Below, in pieces: positions 54,221-64,000 of a DNA stretch of 64,000 nt. Location: contig RQOL01000876.1 in assembly GCA_013076295.1 (NCBI GenBank), forward strand, positions 1,116,001-1,180,000, written 5' to 3'. The position numbers and the translations under genes are program-made. Numbering within the stretch: position 1 is the first letter of the stretch; every line of letters begins with the position of its first letter. Under the pieces are notes generated by a model. The model was not told where the DNA came from. It saw only the letters and a program-made list of their open reading frames with translations, and ran no database searches. The stretch is from Sanderia malayensis (lineage: Eukaryota > Cnidaria > Scyphozoa > Semaeostomeae > Pelagiidae).

Positions 54221-54517
54221 TGTCACGATTTACTCATGAGCATCGAGCCCGTTACGTAATCTCTATATTTAGTATCATCCGCAATGTTTTTATATGGAAA
54301 CTTAACCTGCTACTACGTTAACGAAATTGTTTGCACACGTACCTATGTTATTTTTATAGTTTATGTAATTCCTTCCACGCAATATTTATTTTTAGTTTCC
54401 CATTTTATATAAATAAGTGCAATTGTATCAGTAGAGGGAGATACATTCGAGTAGCAGACTGAGAATCTGGTTGAACTTTATGTTGTCTATTCCTCTCGGT
54501 TATTGGGGTCTGTGACA
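54221..54517 (+). repeat. 3' LTR
   Basis: 297 bases, nearly identical to the 5' LTR. The main difference is a 3-base longer stretch in CCTGCTACTACGTTAACG compared with CCTGCTGCGTTAACG. Confidence 0.95.
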
Positions 54518-54615
54518 GAATGAAGATGGGTATTTGGTGTGAGACAACAATAGTGCACATATTAGTTCACTTTGCTGCTGACTATTATTGCAGAGGACAT
54601 CGGCTTCAGGTCACG

Positions 54616-54754
54616 TACCGTAAATCCTTGAATAAGCCCTCCCCTCGAATAAGCCCCCCGCCTCGAATAAGCAACACCGCGAGTAAGCCTTCACCCAAAA
54701 ATTCATTTCTCAAAATAAGCTCTTATTCGAGGGCTTATTAAAGGATTTACGGTA
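54616..54754. mobile_element. Short TA-flanked inverted-repeat element (CCGTAAAT family, 139 bp)
   Basis: Ends CCGTAAATCCTTGAATAAG and its complement (CTTATTAAAGGATTTACGG), TA on both sides. Inside are three AATAAGCCC/CTCGAATAAGC units. It lies after a CTTCAGGTCACG sequence that also precedes the remnant at 57573. Confidence 0.8.
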
Positions 54755-54982
54755 ATTTTAAAGTTGGAATTCGTGTCAATAGATTAACATCGGCACAATG
54801 CAAGACAAATTTAGCTGACTTAGCTAATTAAAACATGCAAAGATGTGGCAATTTCAAGTATGTTAAAAATACTAATCGTTCATGTAGCTGACAATAAGCT
54901 TGCAAGAAAGAAACTGACATATAATGTTAAAATGTTTTTAGATGACATGATGCATAAAATAGGTAACTTTATGAACTGAAGA

Positions 54983-55389
54983 TACCGTAAATTCTCTTTT
55001 AAGCCCCCCGGGGGGCCTATTGTTTTTCAGTACTTTAAAGAGGGGGCTTATTAGAGAGGGGGGCTAAATTGAGAGAGGGGGCTTAATAAAAATTTTGTAA
55101 TAGAAAACCATTTTCAGTGGTGGAAATATACATTAAATAATACATGAAATACATTATTCAATGAAGTCTGTGTGAAAAGCGTTTAACAATACTTAAGCCT
55201 AAATGATTTGAATTTGAATTTGTTGAGAAGTATTGAACGACCAATGAACAAAATGAAAATCTCAGTTGTTTGTCAAGTTTACTTTACTTACTGAGAGGGG
55301 GGCTTAATAAATTTTTCCTTCCGAAAAGGGGGGGCTAATTAGAGAGGGGGGCTTAATTGAGAGGGGGGCTTAATAGAGAATTTACGGTA
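54983..55389. mobile_element. TA-flanked inverted-repeat element (CCGTAAAT family, about 407 bp)
   Basis: Ends CCGTAAATTCTCTTTTAAGC and its complement (AATAGAGAATTTACGG), TA at both flanks. Several GAGAGGGGGGCTTAAT units lie within each end. No coding content. Confidence 0.8.
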
Positions 55390-57011
55390 ATGTATTTCAA
55401 GGTTTGAGGTAAGATAACATGCTTCAAAATTACTCCGGGAGCCTGGGTTAACATCTGCGAATTGCGCCTTCACAATTTGAATCTTGGTCAAATCAAAGAA
55501 ATTAGTATGCTAAGTCCGTTGGAAAGAGAACCCCACCGCAGATTGTTCGGCTAAATAATAATACGCGGCTTGTTCCGTGGGACATATTCTGATGTATTGG
55601 GAATTCAAAACTCAATCAATGCAATGACTATTAATTCATTGTACATAGGCCAATTCAATTCAACTTGAATTTAGTTAATTAAAGAGGACACGTGTGACTT
55701 GATGCAAATGCAAATTGATGATAGATATATAAGCATTTGGATAAAAGTATTGCAAATTGCAAAGCTGAGTCCGTAAATAGCTTACACGCCAATTTTCAAT
55801 GAAACTTGGCAAATGTGGGTGTAGAATGAAATATCCAATGTTCTGTTCTTCTCTTCGAATCTGGGTAAAGCCTGGCCTAGGTTATATGCTGATGTTCTCG
55901 TGAAAAAAATAAATAAATCACAGAAGGAAAATGAGAAATGCAAATGACCCGGGCAACGCAGACGCACGAGAAAAATGAAAACGAGGATGCATAACAATAA
56001 ACGAGGCCTGGATTTATTAAATTCATTATTCTACGTTTTTAGATGATATGTAGATGATGAATACTTGTTGTATTATTATGTTATTAAGTAAAAATCAGAT
56101 GTTAATGCTGTATTTGAGCAGTTGTTAGTATTTGTAAACATTGCCTCCCGGGGGTTACTCCCATTAAGGCCTGACAGGGGGCCCTGTCATGGTCAAAGAG
56201 AGCCAAGCTTTAATTTAAAAAAGTGCTCTCACATGGTAATCGAGTTCAGACACAAAACCCCAAATGCTAGTTTAAGACCAAAAGCGGAATTGTGTTCGCT
56301 TTGTGTGTTTTTGTTTTAGAATTTCATCCACAAACCCCTTGTTTGTTAAATCTCTGTATTGGGTTATTTGGTGGCCATTTGACTAGGCCCACACACTGAC
56401 CGTATCCACCTGTTAGTCTGTGCCAAGATGAAATATTTCTGACAAAGCGGGGTGAAGTGTTCATATGGGAAAGTTCGCCGAGTGCCCATTCGCCGAGATC
56501 CCACATGAGTACTCCAAATCTCGGTGCATCTGGTGCATCCGCATATGAGCTTTCGCCTTAGCGGGCCAGCTTGCTTTTTCTCACATGAACAAATAGCAAA
56601 CTTTGCATCGGAAATGTGGAGTAGGTGAGATCTCGCTTAACGAAATTGCCTAGTAAATGGGCTCATACGAACAGGTCTTTAACAACTGTACACGAGTGTC
56701 AGCGAGACAACAAGGCATGCAACTATCGGGCGGGTTATCTTTAGTAAATACAGCTTTGCGCGTAGAATATTCACAGCCAAAATACATCATTAATTGACTA
56801 TAATCTCCATGCAAACTGACTACTTCGTAAATAATGCCAAGTGAATCAATAAAAAGTTTACAAAGAAACAAAATCCACCACTCAGCTTATTCAAATAAGT
56901 GAAAAACAAGGCAGCTAGAATAATTGAAAGAAATCACAGAGAAGACCAGAATACTCAAATCAGGTTAAAAAATACACCTTTGCAAGATCAAAATTGAAAA
57001 ATATCAAAAAA
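55390..57011. other. Intergenic stretch before paralogue 4
   Basis: No gene. Parts (55505-55600, 55830-55995) match sequence upstream of paralogue 3 near 44490-44600 and 43080-43240. This shows a duplicated unit that includes several kilobases of upstream DNA. Confidence 0.5.
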
Positions 57012-60000
57012 ATGTTTTCATATTTGAAGTATTTCGCTTTGCTAGTTAACATGGTGTCGATTTCTGTCATTGGAAATGGTCGATCAGGATATTTCTCCGT
57101 CATCAAAGAGAATCATCGTCTCAATGTTCGAATTTTGGGGGAATATTCGCTGCAATCTACAGTTGATTGTTTTCTCAGATGCCTCAATGAAAACCAATGT
57201 AAATCTGTCAATGTTATGAATGGTAAATATGCAATGATATTTTTTAAAATATAAGTTCCTGCATTGACATTAAATAGCAAGCATGTTCCACAAAGTCTAT
57301 GACGTTTGACAAAGTGAAGAGAAGTCTTATTTTCAGAGAATTTCATAAAATGCCAGTTATTGGCCAGCACCAAAGATGTCAGCTCAAACAGTTACTTTGC
57401 TCCCGAACCTTCCTGGAATTATTACGAACCAATATGATAGTGTCTTATAGCATCAGTTGAATGATGGTGTGTTGAGTGAATGAATATAGGTATTTGGTGT
57501 GGTATAACGGTTTGTATGTTAGCTCATATTGATGCTTACTATTATTGCAAAGGACATTGGCTTCAGGTCACGTACAGTAAACCCTTGATTAAGTCCCCAC
57601 ATTTATTTGAAAACGTCTTCTATTACCCTCGTTTTTAGTAAATTATACACGTTTTTGGTACTGCAAGTTTTTTATTTGTTTCTAATTGCTGGAGCATTAC
57701 AAATTACATTGCTGAAGAGTTCCCTTTTGGATAAGTGTCTATAAGAAACCGTCCCCTGATACGAGCAAAAATTAAGAAACCCTACCACCTTTAAAGAGTT
57801 CACACAACAATCTAAGCTTCACAAAATCAAGTACTGGGCGAGAAAGGTGACGCATGCGCATTAATCCAAGACATATAAATCTCACGAGAAAGTGTTAGAT
57901 TTTTTTTTGGAAAAAGAGGAAACTAAATTGTTACTTTAAATGTCGATGTCTCTCAGAGCTGGATTACTAATTTATTTGATCCTGTTCCATATAATGGGAG
58001 ATCGCTTTCTTTCATGATGTTCAAGATCCTGCTTGGGGCCTCAAACTTAAAAATCTTCAAAATAATTGCTGTAAGAATGTTTCTAGACCACCCTGTAGTA
58101 TGGGTGACATTCTAAACGCTATACCTAATACAGATGCTTTCATTTTGCCTCCGTAGCCGCAATAAAACTTCGAACAGCGGCTTATTTCGCTTGGTAAACT
58201 CCCTTGGTCAATCATTGTTTTTGTCTTCTAGCGCAAAGCCATTATAATGGTTATTATAACTAACTAATTATACGGGCCAAGTCTGTCACAAACATGTCTG
58301 TTCATAGGGAACAAAGTGTGCAGAAACATAGGGTTTTCATCTGAATTTTCAGACCTTCCAGGGCCTTTTGTCTCCTGTTGTAATCTTTCTCAAAAAGTGC
58401 TTAGCACTCGTCCAGAAAAATAATTTTAATCCTATCCATACTTAATTGAGTCTCCGTGGCTAAGGCCATAAGAAAACGTATGATAATAACATTACAATTG
58501 ACAAACTATTTACTTCGATGCTACGTATGGTGTATTGATAAAGATGGCCTCCTTCGCAGGTGTGTTTGTTTCATAGACGTATTGAAAATGGCGATAATCA
58601 TATCTTATGGCACAGCTGTTTAAATGAAGAACAGTGATATTAAACTGTTTGCAGTTGAGATCAAGACCAAAATACAGAAACAAACACAGCATGTCTTAAT
58701 ACAAATCTTCATATCACATACAATCAATAAGATTGAAATAAAGCATTCATCTATATATTATGAATTCATTAGTGCGAAACCATGGCTCTCATATCCCATG
58801 TCGGTGATCGTCGCACATATTAGCGTTCACATGTATATTTCAGAAGAGAAATATACCGAAAAGACGTTCTTGGACCAAAATTGGGGGTTTCTAGGCCATT
58901 GTAGGTCTTATCCGAAATTGAACGATCATTTGTTATCATTTCCATGAATTCGAAATCACTCCGGAATCAAAAGCAATATCTGCAACGCGGTCCAAACTAT
59001 GTAAACTTAGTGAACATATACAGAGGTAGAAGGGTTCATTCACAAGTTTAGGCTTACGTTAGGGTTAAGGTAAGGGTTAAAGCAAATGCTAAGCTAAGGT
59101 TAGGGCTTAGAGCTTAGATTGGGGTAAGGGCTGGTATTAGATTGAGTGCCAAGGCTTAGGTTTAGGTTTAAGGTTGGAAAAATGACTAGGTTTAGGTGAA
59201 AGGTTATGGCTTGGGGTCATGGTCATAGCTGAGTTTAAGTGCAGCGGTAAAATATCGTTTAGAATTATGTTTCATAATTCGCCGTATAGGAACTCGGTTT
59301 TTGCTAAATACGTCCCCAATTTTTTATCAGAATGCCTAGTTTTGTAAATTATATCAAAATTATGATTTTAAACCTGTGTTTCTGAAAACTTTCTTCCTAT
59401 AAAAGTGAGTTTACAGCCATCACGTGGATAAAAATATGTTTTACTCTTACAATTCGAGCATCCTTTGCAATTCTATTAATTTGAATAGTGAAACCCTTTT
59501 CTTCAATTCTTTCTTAATTGAAATACAAAACGCACAAGAACAATACCCCCGTAATCCACACGCTAACTTGCGTTGTGTCCACACGTCCATGCAAATTTTC
59601 CAGGAGGTAAAATCTTTTTCCATTGTTTGAAGCATCAAAACACGGCTAATGAAATTACGACGCACCTAATTAACTGTTTGTACCGGCCCTAATTAATTTT
59701 GCATTTCTTGTTGGCTGCTTATATGCAAACAGATGAAGAGATCACTTCACATTCTTTAGGAAATATCAAGTTGCATTGTCCAAGCTTAAGAAAAAGCTTC
59801 ATGTAGTCGTAATCACAAAATAACAACTAGATTTCGGTCCCAATTAAACAGTGAGCTGTTGAATTCTATATATATTTTGACATTGAACTTTATAGTTAAT
59901 TATTTGATTGTATAAAAACATGAAGTAATAGCGTACGGAAATCGCATTTCACAATTTTGAATGCGGTAACTTTGAATTTGAACGGAATGACGTAAGCGCA

Positions 60001-61202
60001 GCCTCACTTTGATTAGTAAACGAGGCATGAGGGGGAGAAGTGGGGAAAAGCACGTGTTAGTAGGATATGCGAAGAGTTGTTGGTTTTTTAATTAAATGTT
60101 GTGTTGCTAATAAACTTGCGATTCCCGAGAAAACACTGCGAATTGGGTGCATGACACAAGTCGTACAACTTCAAAATTCAAGAAAGTGTTGTGGTAACGA
60201 GGGTTCTTATGGAAGGCGAAGCAAAATAAACGTCCAGTCGATGTGTGTGGTGTGAATTTGGTTCGTTGGCTTTTTTAACAAGCCTAGTGTAGAATAAACC
60301 CAATGGCTTTGAGAGGAAGGAAGGCTGGGATACTCTGGAGTATATAAAACTCAATGGAAAGATTTTCACGGTGAAACAAAACCAGTGGCCTAGAAGTGGG
60401 GAGTACTCAGTTTTCAAAGCAAGACTAGCTTGCGTGACTCAAACTACCAGAAATCAAAAGAAATGTTAGAGTCAATAACCATTCATGTAGTCGGGGGTTC
60501 GAGTTATCATGATTATCGACTTCATGCGTTATCATGATTATCGACTTCATGCGTTTTTACAGATATAGAAGCGAACAATACGGTTGGAGAGATTCTGGTT
60601 GGTGGAGTGTTTCTAATTCGACATTCAGGCGGCAGATGCATTACACTGGATGAGGCGACAAACGACTTCATGGTATCCATCAAATGCAAGGACTATTTCT
60701 CGCGCACATCCAGGGGCAGTCTTTTTCATATGAAATCGGGAAAGTGCATGGGGCGACAAGGAACAAGTCAATTAAAACCAGCTGACGTTTGCGATGAGTA
60801 CACAATTTTCTCATTTACTTCCAAACCAGTCACACGCTTGGTTCAGGAGAAGACAAGAAAATGTGTCCGTCCAAGATATCCCAACCCGAGAGAAGGCCGC
60901 AGGATAACTGTTCACTCTGCTTGTGATTCAACAAAGAAATATCACTTCACAATTGAAGAAAGTGAGTAAAATTGTTTTGATTAAATACGCTTACATCAGC
61001 TTTAATTTTAATCCGGGACAACACAGACGGCATTCGAGTCCTTCTTGAATCGAACCCAGATCCATTATGAGATTCCCTCAATATGTTACTTTTATTTGCA
61101 GAGAATTTTATAAAATGCCAGTTATTGGCAAGCACCAAGAAAGCCAATGCAAACAGTCACTTTGTTCCGGATCTTTACTGGAATCATTACGAACCAATCT
61201 GA
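57012..61202 (+). CDS. Secreted PAN-like/trefoil-like protein, paralogue 4 (diverged)
   Basis: Exons 57012-57222, 60563-60961 and 61102-61202 splice in phase to 236 aa. Signal peptide LKYFALLVNMVSISVIGNG; PAN-like part with DCFLRCLNENQCKSVNVM; exon 2 (399 nt, shorter by 4 codons) with RHSGGRCITLD, MKSGKCMGR and RKCVRPRYP repeats; tail KCQLL...YWNHYEPI. It is the most diverged member, so it probably represents an older duplication. A second intact copy of the terminal exon lies at 57337-57437 inside intron 1. That could produce an alternative 103-aa protein with only the PAN-like part and tail. An in-frame ATG at 56994 is possible; 57012 matches the paralogues. Confidence 0.72.
57337..57437 (+). 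CDS. Duplicate terminal exon inside paralogue 4, possible alternative last exon
   Basis: 101 nt, preceded by a TTATTTTCAG acceptor, intact to TGA at 57435. Codes for NFIKCQLLAST, then FAPEPSWNYYEPI. Joined to the phase-1 donor at 57222 it stays in frame (G|AG). A 3' flank with the same GATGGTGTGTTGAGTGAAT sequence as at 49169 follows. Confidence 0.6.
57573..57602. repeat. Remnant of a CCGTAAAT-family element
   Basis: TACAGTAAACCCTTGATTAAG after CTTCAGGTCACG, the same junction as at 54616. No right end found. The shared insertion point shows that the element inserted before the flank was duplicated. Confidence 0.55.
59045..59235. repeat. Degenerate TTAGGG-like interstitial repeat
   Basis: About 190 bases dominated by variants of TTAGGG and TAAGGGT (GTTAGGGTTAAGGTAAGGGT, then AAGGTTAGGGCTTAG, TTAGGTTTAGG). 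Lies in intron 1 of paralogue 4. It resembles eroded metazoan telomere repeats. Confidence 0.55.
60503..60552. repeat. 25-bp tandem duplication before exon 2 of paralogue 4
   Basis: GTTATCATGATTATCGACTT plus CATGC occurs twice in direct succession, ending 10 bases before the splice acceptor of the exon at 60563. Confidence 0.85.
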
Positions 61203-63296
61203 CATTTATGGTATGAGCAACATGACTATGAATTGAGTAGTTTAGTGAGCTCGGTCTTATTTTTACTGATAGCGAAAAATTTCAAAATATGTATGCTCAC
61301 GACGCCTGTAATGCATGCTGCTGGTATTTAGGCAGCACTGTTATTGAATAGCACCTTAAGGCACCAGAAAGAGGGTCCACATCACACAAAAAAAAATTCT
61401 GTAGGTAAAGCTTATGTCTTTAATAACCAATAGTATTTGTTTGAATAACAATTGAACAACTGTACAATTTAATAATCATCAAAGTCCAGCAATGATGGCA
61501 GTGAAAATTAATCTTAAATCAGATAAGATGATTTATATTAATTCAACAAGAAAATCAGGCAGCATAAATCTATATTTCAAAAATTATCTTCATTGTGAAG
61601 ATTGAAGCCAAAAGTACTAAAAGCCTAAGCCTAAAGAAGTCCAAAGAAGACTAAAGACACAAGATTCAGTCAAAATCGGCTATTTAGCTGCTTTTGACTG
61701 AACCTATGCAGGGCCTAAATTTTAATAATCATTATTCTTATATAATCAACTGTAGCATGCTAACAGGCTGAATATAAGATTCACGATCGCAAAACTATTT
61801 GTCAATTATGTATTTATAGCATGAATAATCACGATAGTTAATGTCAAAAATATATATGTGGAATAAATAATTAAATATATGTTCATCCTCTGAGGTTATA
61901 TTTAAATTTTCAGGTTCCAGAGAAGGGGCGAGGGAAGGTAAAAGAAATGGTGGGTTAATAAGACAGGGGGGTTCTCTAGTAAAGCCAACACGAAAGCAAT
62001 TTATTACACGTTGAAATTTGAAATTTTATTTCAAAATAACTGCCTTCCCTTTGTGTACTTCGAATGCACTTTGTACTTTGGATGGCTATCAAGGGATGTG
62101 CTCATTAAAACGGGCGGCTAAAAAGGGGAGGTGTTAAAATTTACCCTAACCAATACCATGTGCCTTGATCAGGAAAGCTGTGATCGAAATCAGGTGGCAT
62201 CAAAAAAGATATCTACGGCTTGAATCGAGCTTACAGGAAATAGGCCTTGCTTCTTTTACGACACACTAACACAATCTCTAACCTCGAAAATAAAAATGAA
62301 GGATTACATACAAATACAAGTATATATGAATAATTTACATTTCAAAATCATGTGCCTGTTTATAATCGACAAATTACGTATCATAGAGCGTCGATTAAAG
62401 TTACGCGCCTCATAGTTACACGTGTTTAATGCGAGTATTGCAATATGCCTTCATATGGCGGACATTTAAAAACAACGGATTTTAGCAATGCAATGGTCGA
62501 AATACGTCCGCCATGTAAAAATTCCACTGCAATTGAATCACGCAACTTTTACGACCTCGTGACCCCTTTAAAATATGTAAACTAGCAACTCGGCAAACAA
62601 TCTTTCGGTGGTGCGATAAACAAAAAATAAAGCAAAGCAAGGTAATTAATAAATAAAACTAGTCCCTTCTAATTTGAACAAAAAATTATCAACAAAAATT
62701 ACAAATGAACACAACACCATCATTGATATTTTCGTCTTTGTCAGTGTCTTTTGGTAATGTCTGCTCAAAATAATAAAGTTTTGGAGAAAGTTCTCGTACT
62801 CCACGATAATAGCGACATGGATTGAGTTTGAAAAAGTTACCGAACCGTAGCTTACCGGTCACGTAATTAAAAGCAGGTGAAACTGGTTCGGTTTCATTGC
62901 ACGATTAATTAAAACAAAATCGTATTTGTGGTTTTGAAGATGGCTTCGCATAGAACTCTTTCCAAATATTTACGCTCTGTAATGCAAGGCCCATAGTTCT
63001 TGAAGTGGTGGCATGTTAGAAAATTATCCGTTCTTTAACATCACAGGTTAACTTAGGCCTAGTCTGCTCATTGACCGAAACATGAACATGAAACATGCAA
63101 AACTTGGTCACAAATGAGCCATTTGTTGGCGCCAATTATTTTCCTATCACTTTACCCTAATCATTTAACAGGGGAATACAAATTCTCTCAATGGTGACGA
63201 TATCAAAGATCGTCAATTAAAATTGTCTTAATACTTCTATATTGCCTGTGACATGAAATGCGACGACCGTGTTTAGAAATTATGGTTTGTAAACTC
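61203..63296. other. Intergenic stretch, nothing recognised
   Basis: AT-rich sequence with only short frames. The left end holds the 3' UTR of paralogue 4; the right end is intron of the last minus-strand gene. Confidence 0.4.
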
Positions 63297-63298
63297 AC

Positions 63299-64000
63299 CG
63301 CGAAACGGTTCGAAATCTATCAAACTCTCAAACATGCAAGATGATGCCATCCTATTTACACCAGAACTGCCAATCACATCGTGGCATTCTGATTTTATTT
63401 CCACAGCATGACTAGGCCCACCTACTCCAACTCCTACAGCCGATGATGACGACGAAGACGCAGTGTTTACAGCACTGGACGGCCTAGCCAGGTCATTGTT
63501 GTGCTGTGAGGAGGAGCGTTGTTGCTCGGCATTGCCTCTTCGCCATGTCCCTGCGTTGCTGCTTTGATGCTGTCCGCCCACGCCACCGCCAGTCGGATCT
63601 TGTGCGTACAAACTTGTCGACGGTGAGACGTCACAATTGTGTGGATACTCCCATAAAATCTGCTCGCTCAGGCTTTGATATCCGCCACTGGATGACATCG
63701 TCGGCGTGAGCTGATCGCCATTCGCTTCGTCAATCACGCCACGTGCAACACCTCTGCCATTGCTTTCCAATTTCGGCATGACATCTGACAGGGAGACTTT
63801 CGAGTAGCAGTTATCGGCATCTGCGCTGTGCTCAGGGAATATCTCCGACAATTCCCTTTCAATCGATAATCCACGCTCGACCTTGGCGCAGCGCTGTTGC
63901 ACCGTAGCATCGGCTCCACTGCCTTCCATCACCATCACAGACGAATGGCTATCCGAGTTTTTCAATCTCAAATTGGACGGATAATGGAACACAGATGATG
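63299..64000 (-). CDS. First visible exon of an unidentified Ser-rich, probably nuclear protein (partial)
   Basis: An open minus frame from the window edge to a GTGAGT donor at 63298; the exon ends in phase 1 after FEPFR. About 233 codons are visible. The start codon is either outside the window or one of the Met codons at 63935 and 63929 (VMVMEGSG). Composition is low-complexity: runs of Ser (TASSSSSSAVGVGVGG), Gln/Asn (QQRSSSQHNN) and acidic stretches. IKSE fits the SUMOylation consensus (psi-K-x-E). These are features of transcription regulators' N-terminal regions, but no DNA-binding domain lies within the window, so the family is unknown. Confidence 0.6.

Larger units (their letters stand above)
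49190..54517 (+). mobile_element. Ty3/Gypsy-type LTR retrotransposon, recently inserted, coding-defective
   Basis: Two direct LTRs (49190-49483 and 54221-54517) enclose gag and pol in the order protease, reverse transcriptase, RNase H, integrase, which defines the Ty3/Gypsy group. The 4-bp GAAT flanks both ends (49186-49189 and 54518-54521). The flanks together equal an uninterrupted paralogous sequence near 57465-57500, which shows the empty site. The LTRs differ by about five substitutions and one short indel. Coding defects: in-frame TAG at 50397 and TGA at 50481 between gag and pol, and a one-base frameshift in integrase near 53247. It carries no envelope gene. Confidence 0.95.

Overview
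The window is animal nuclear DNA: AT-rich, with genes split by many short GT-AG introns, separate TATA/CCAAT, E-box and NRF-1/E2F-like promoter motifs, and abundant transposons. The two conserved genes (an NPEPL1-type leucyl aminopeptidase and the CK2 alpha catalytic subunit) are plainly metazoan. Their intron richness, THAP/DDE transposon remnants, TTAGGG-like repeats and a lineage-restricted secreted PAN-like family suggest an early-branching marine invertebrate, most likely a cnidarian. The species is an inference; no organism-specific marker was seen.

Left part (1-5.8 kb): an intron-poor serpin gene with an inhibitory-type reactive loop, two head-to-head degenerate Mutator-like transposase fragments, and a possible tiny two-exon gene with a TATA box.

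Middle part (6.4-27.1 kb): two minus-strand housekeeping genes that I could splice completely in frame. NPEPL1 (13 exons, 506 aa) carries a 6.4 kb intron that holds a foldback element, an opposite-strand multi-exon gene built from a tandemly duplicated two-exon module, and a broken THAP/Harbinger-like transposase. A 1.69 kb hAT-type element with a perfect 8-bp target duplication sits just upstream of its start codon. CK2 alpha (13 exons, 353 aa) follows; its first intron has an E2F-like promoter motif and a candidate basic ORF.

Right part (32-61.2 kb): a tandem cluster of at least four plus-strand paralogues encoding small secreted proteins of about 240 aa. Each has three exons: signal peptide plus PAN/apple-like segment (211 nt), a cysteine-bearing threefold-repeat, trefoil-like segment (about 400 nt), and a conserved C-terminal tail (101 nt). 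All introns are phase 1, so exons are interchangeable cassettes; extra copies of the last exon are scattered in the cluster. Between paralogues lie a 2.3 kb foldback element with near-identical 0.75 kb arms, a family of TA-flanked elements with CCGTAAAT ends, and a young but disabled Ty3/Gypsy retrotransposon with near-identical LTRs.

Right edge: telomere-like degenerate repeats in the intron of the last paralogue, a 2 kb intergenic stretch with nothing recognised, and the first exon of an unidentified serine-rich, probably nuclear, protein on the minus strand.
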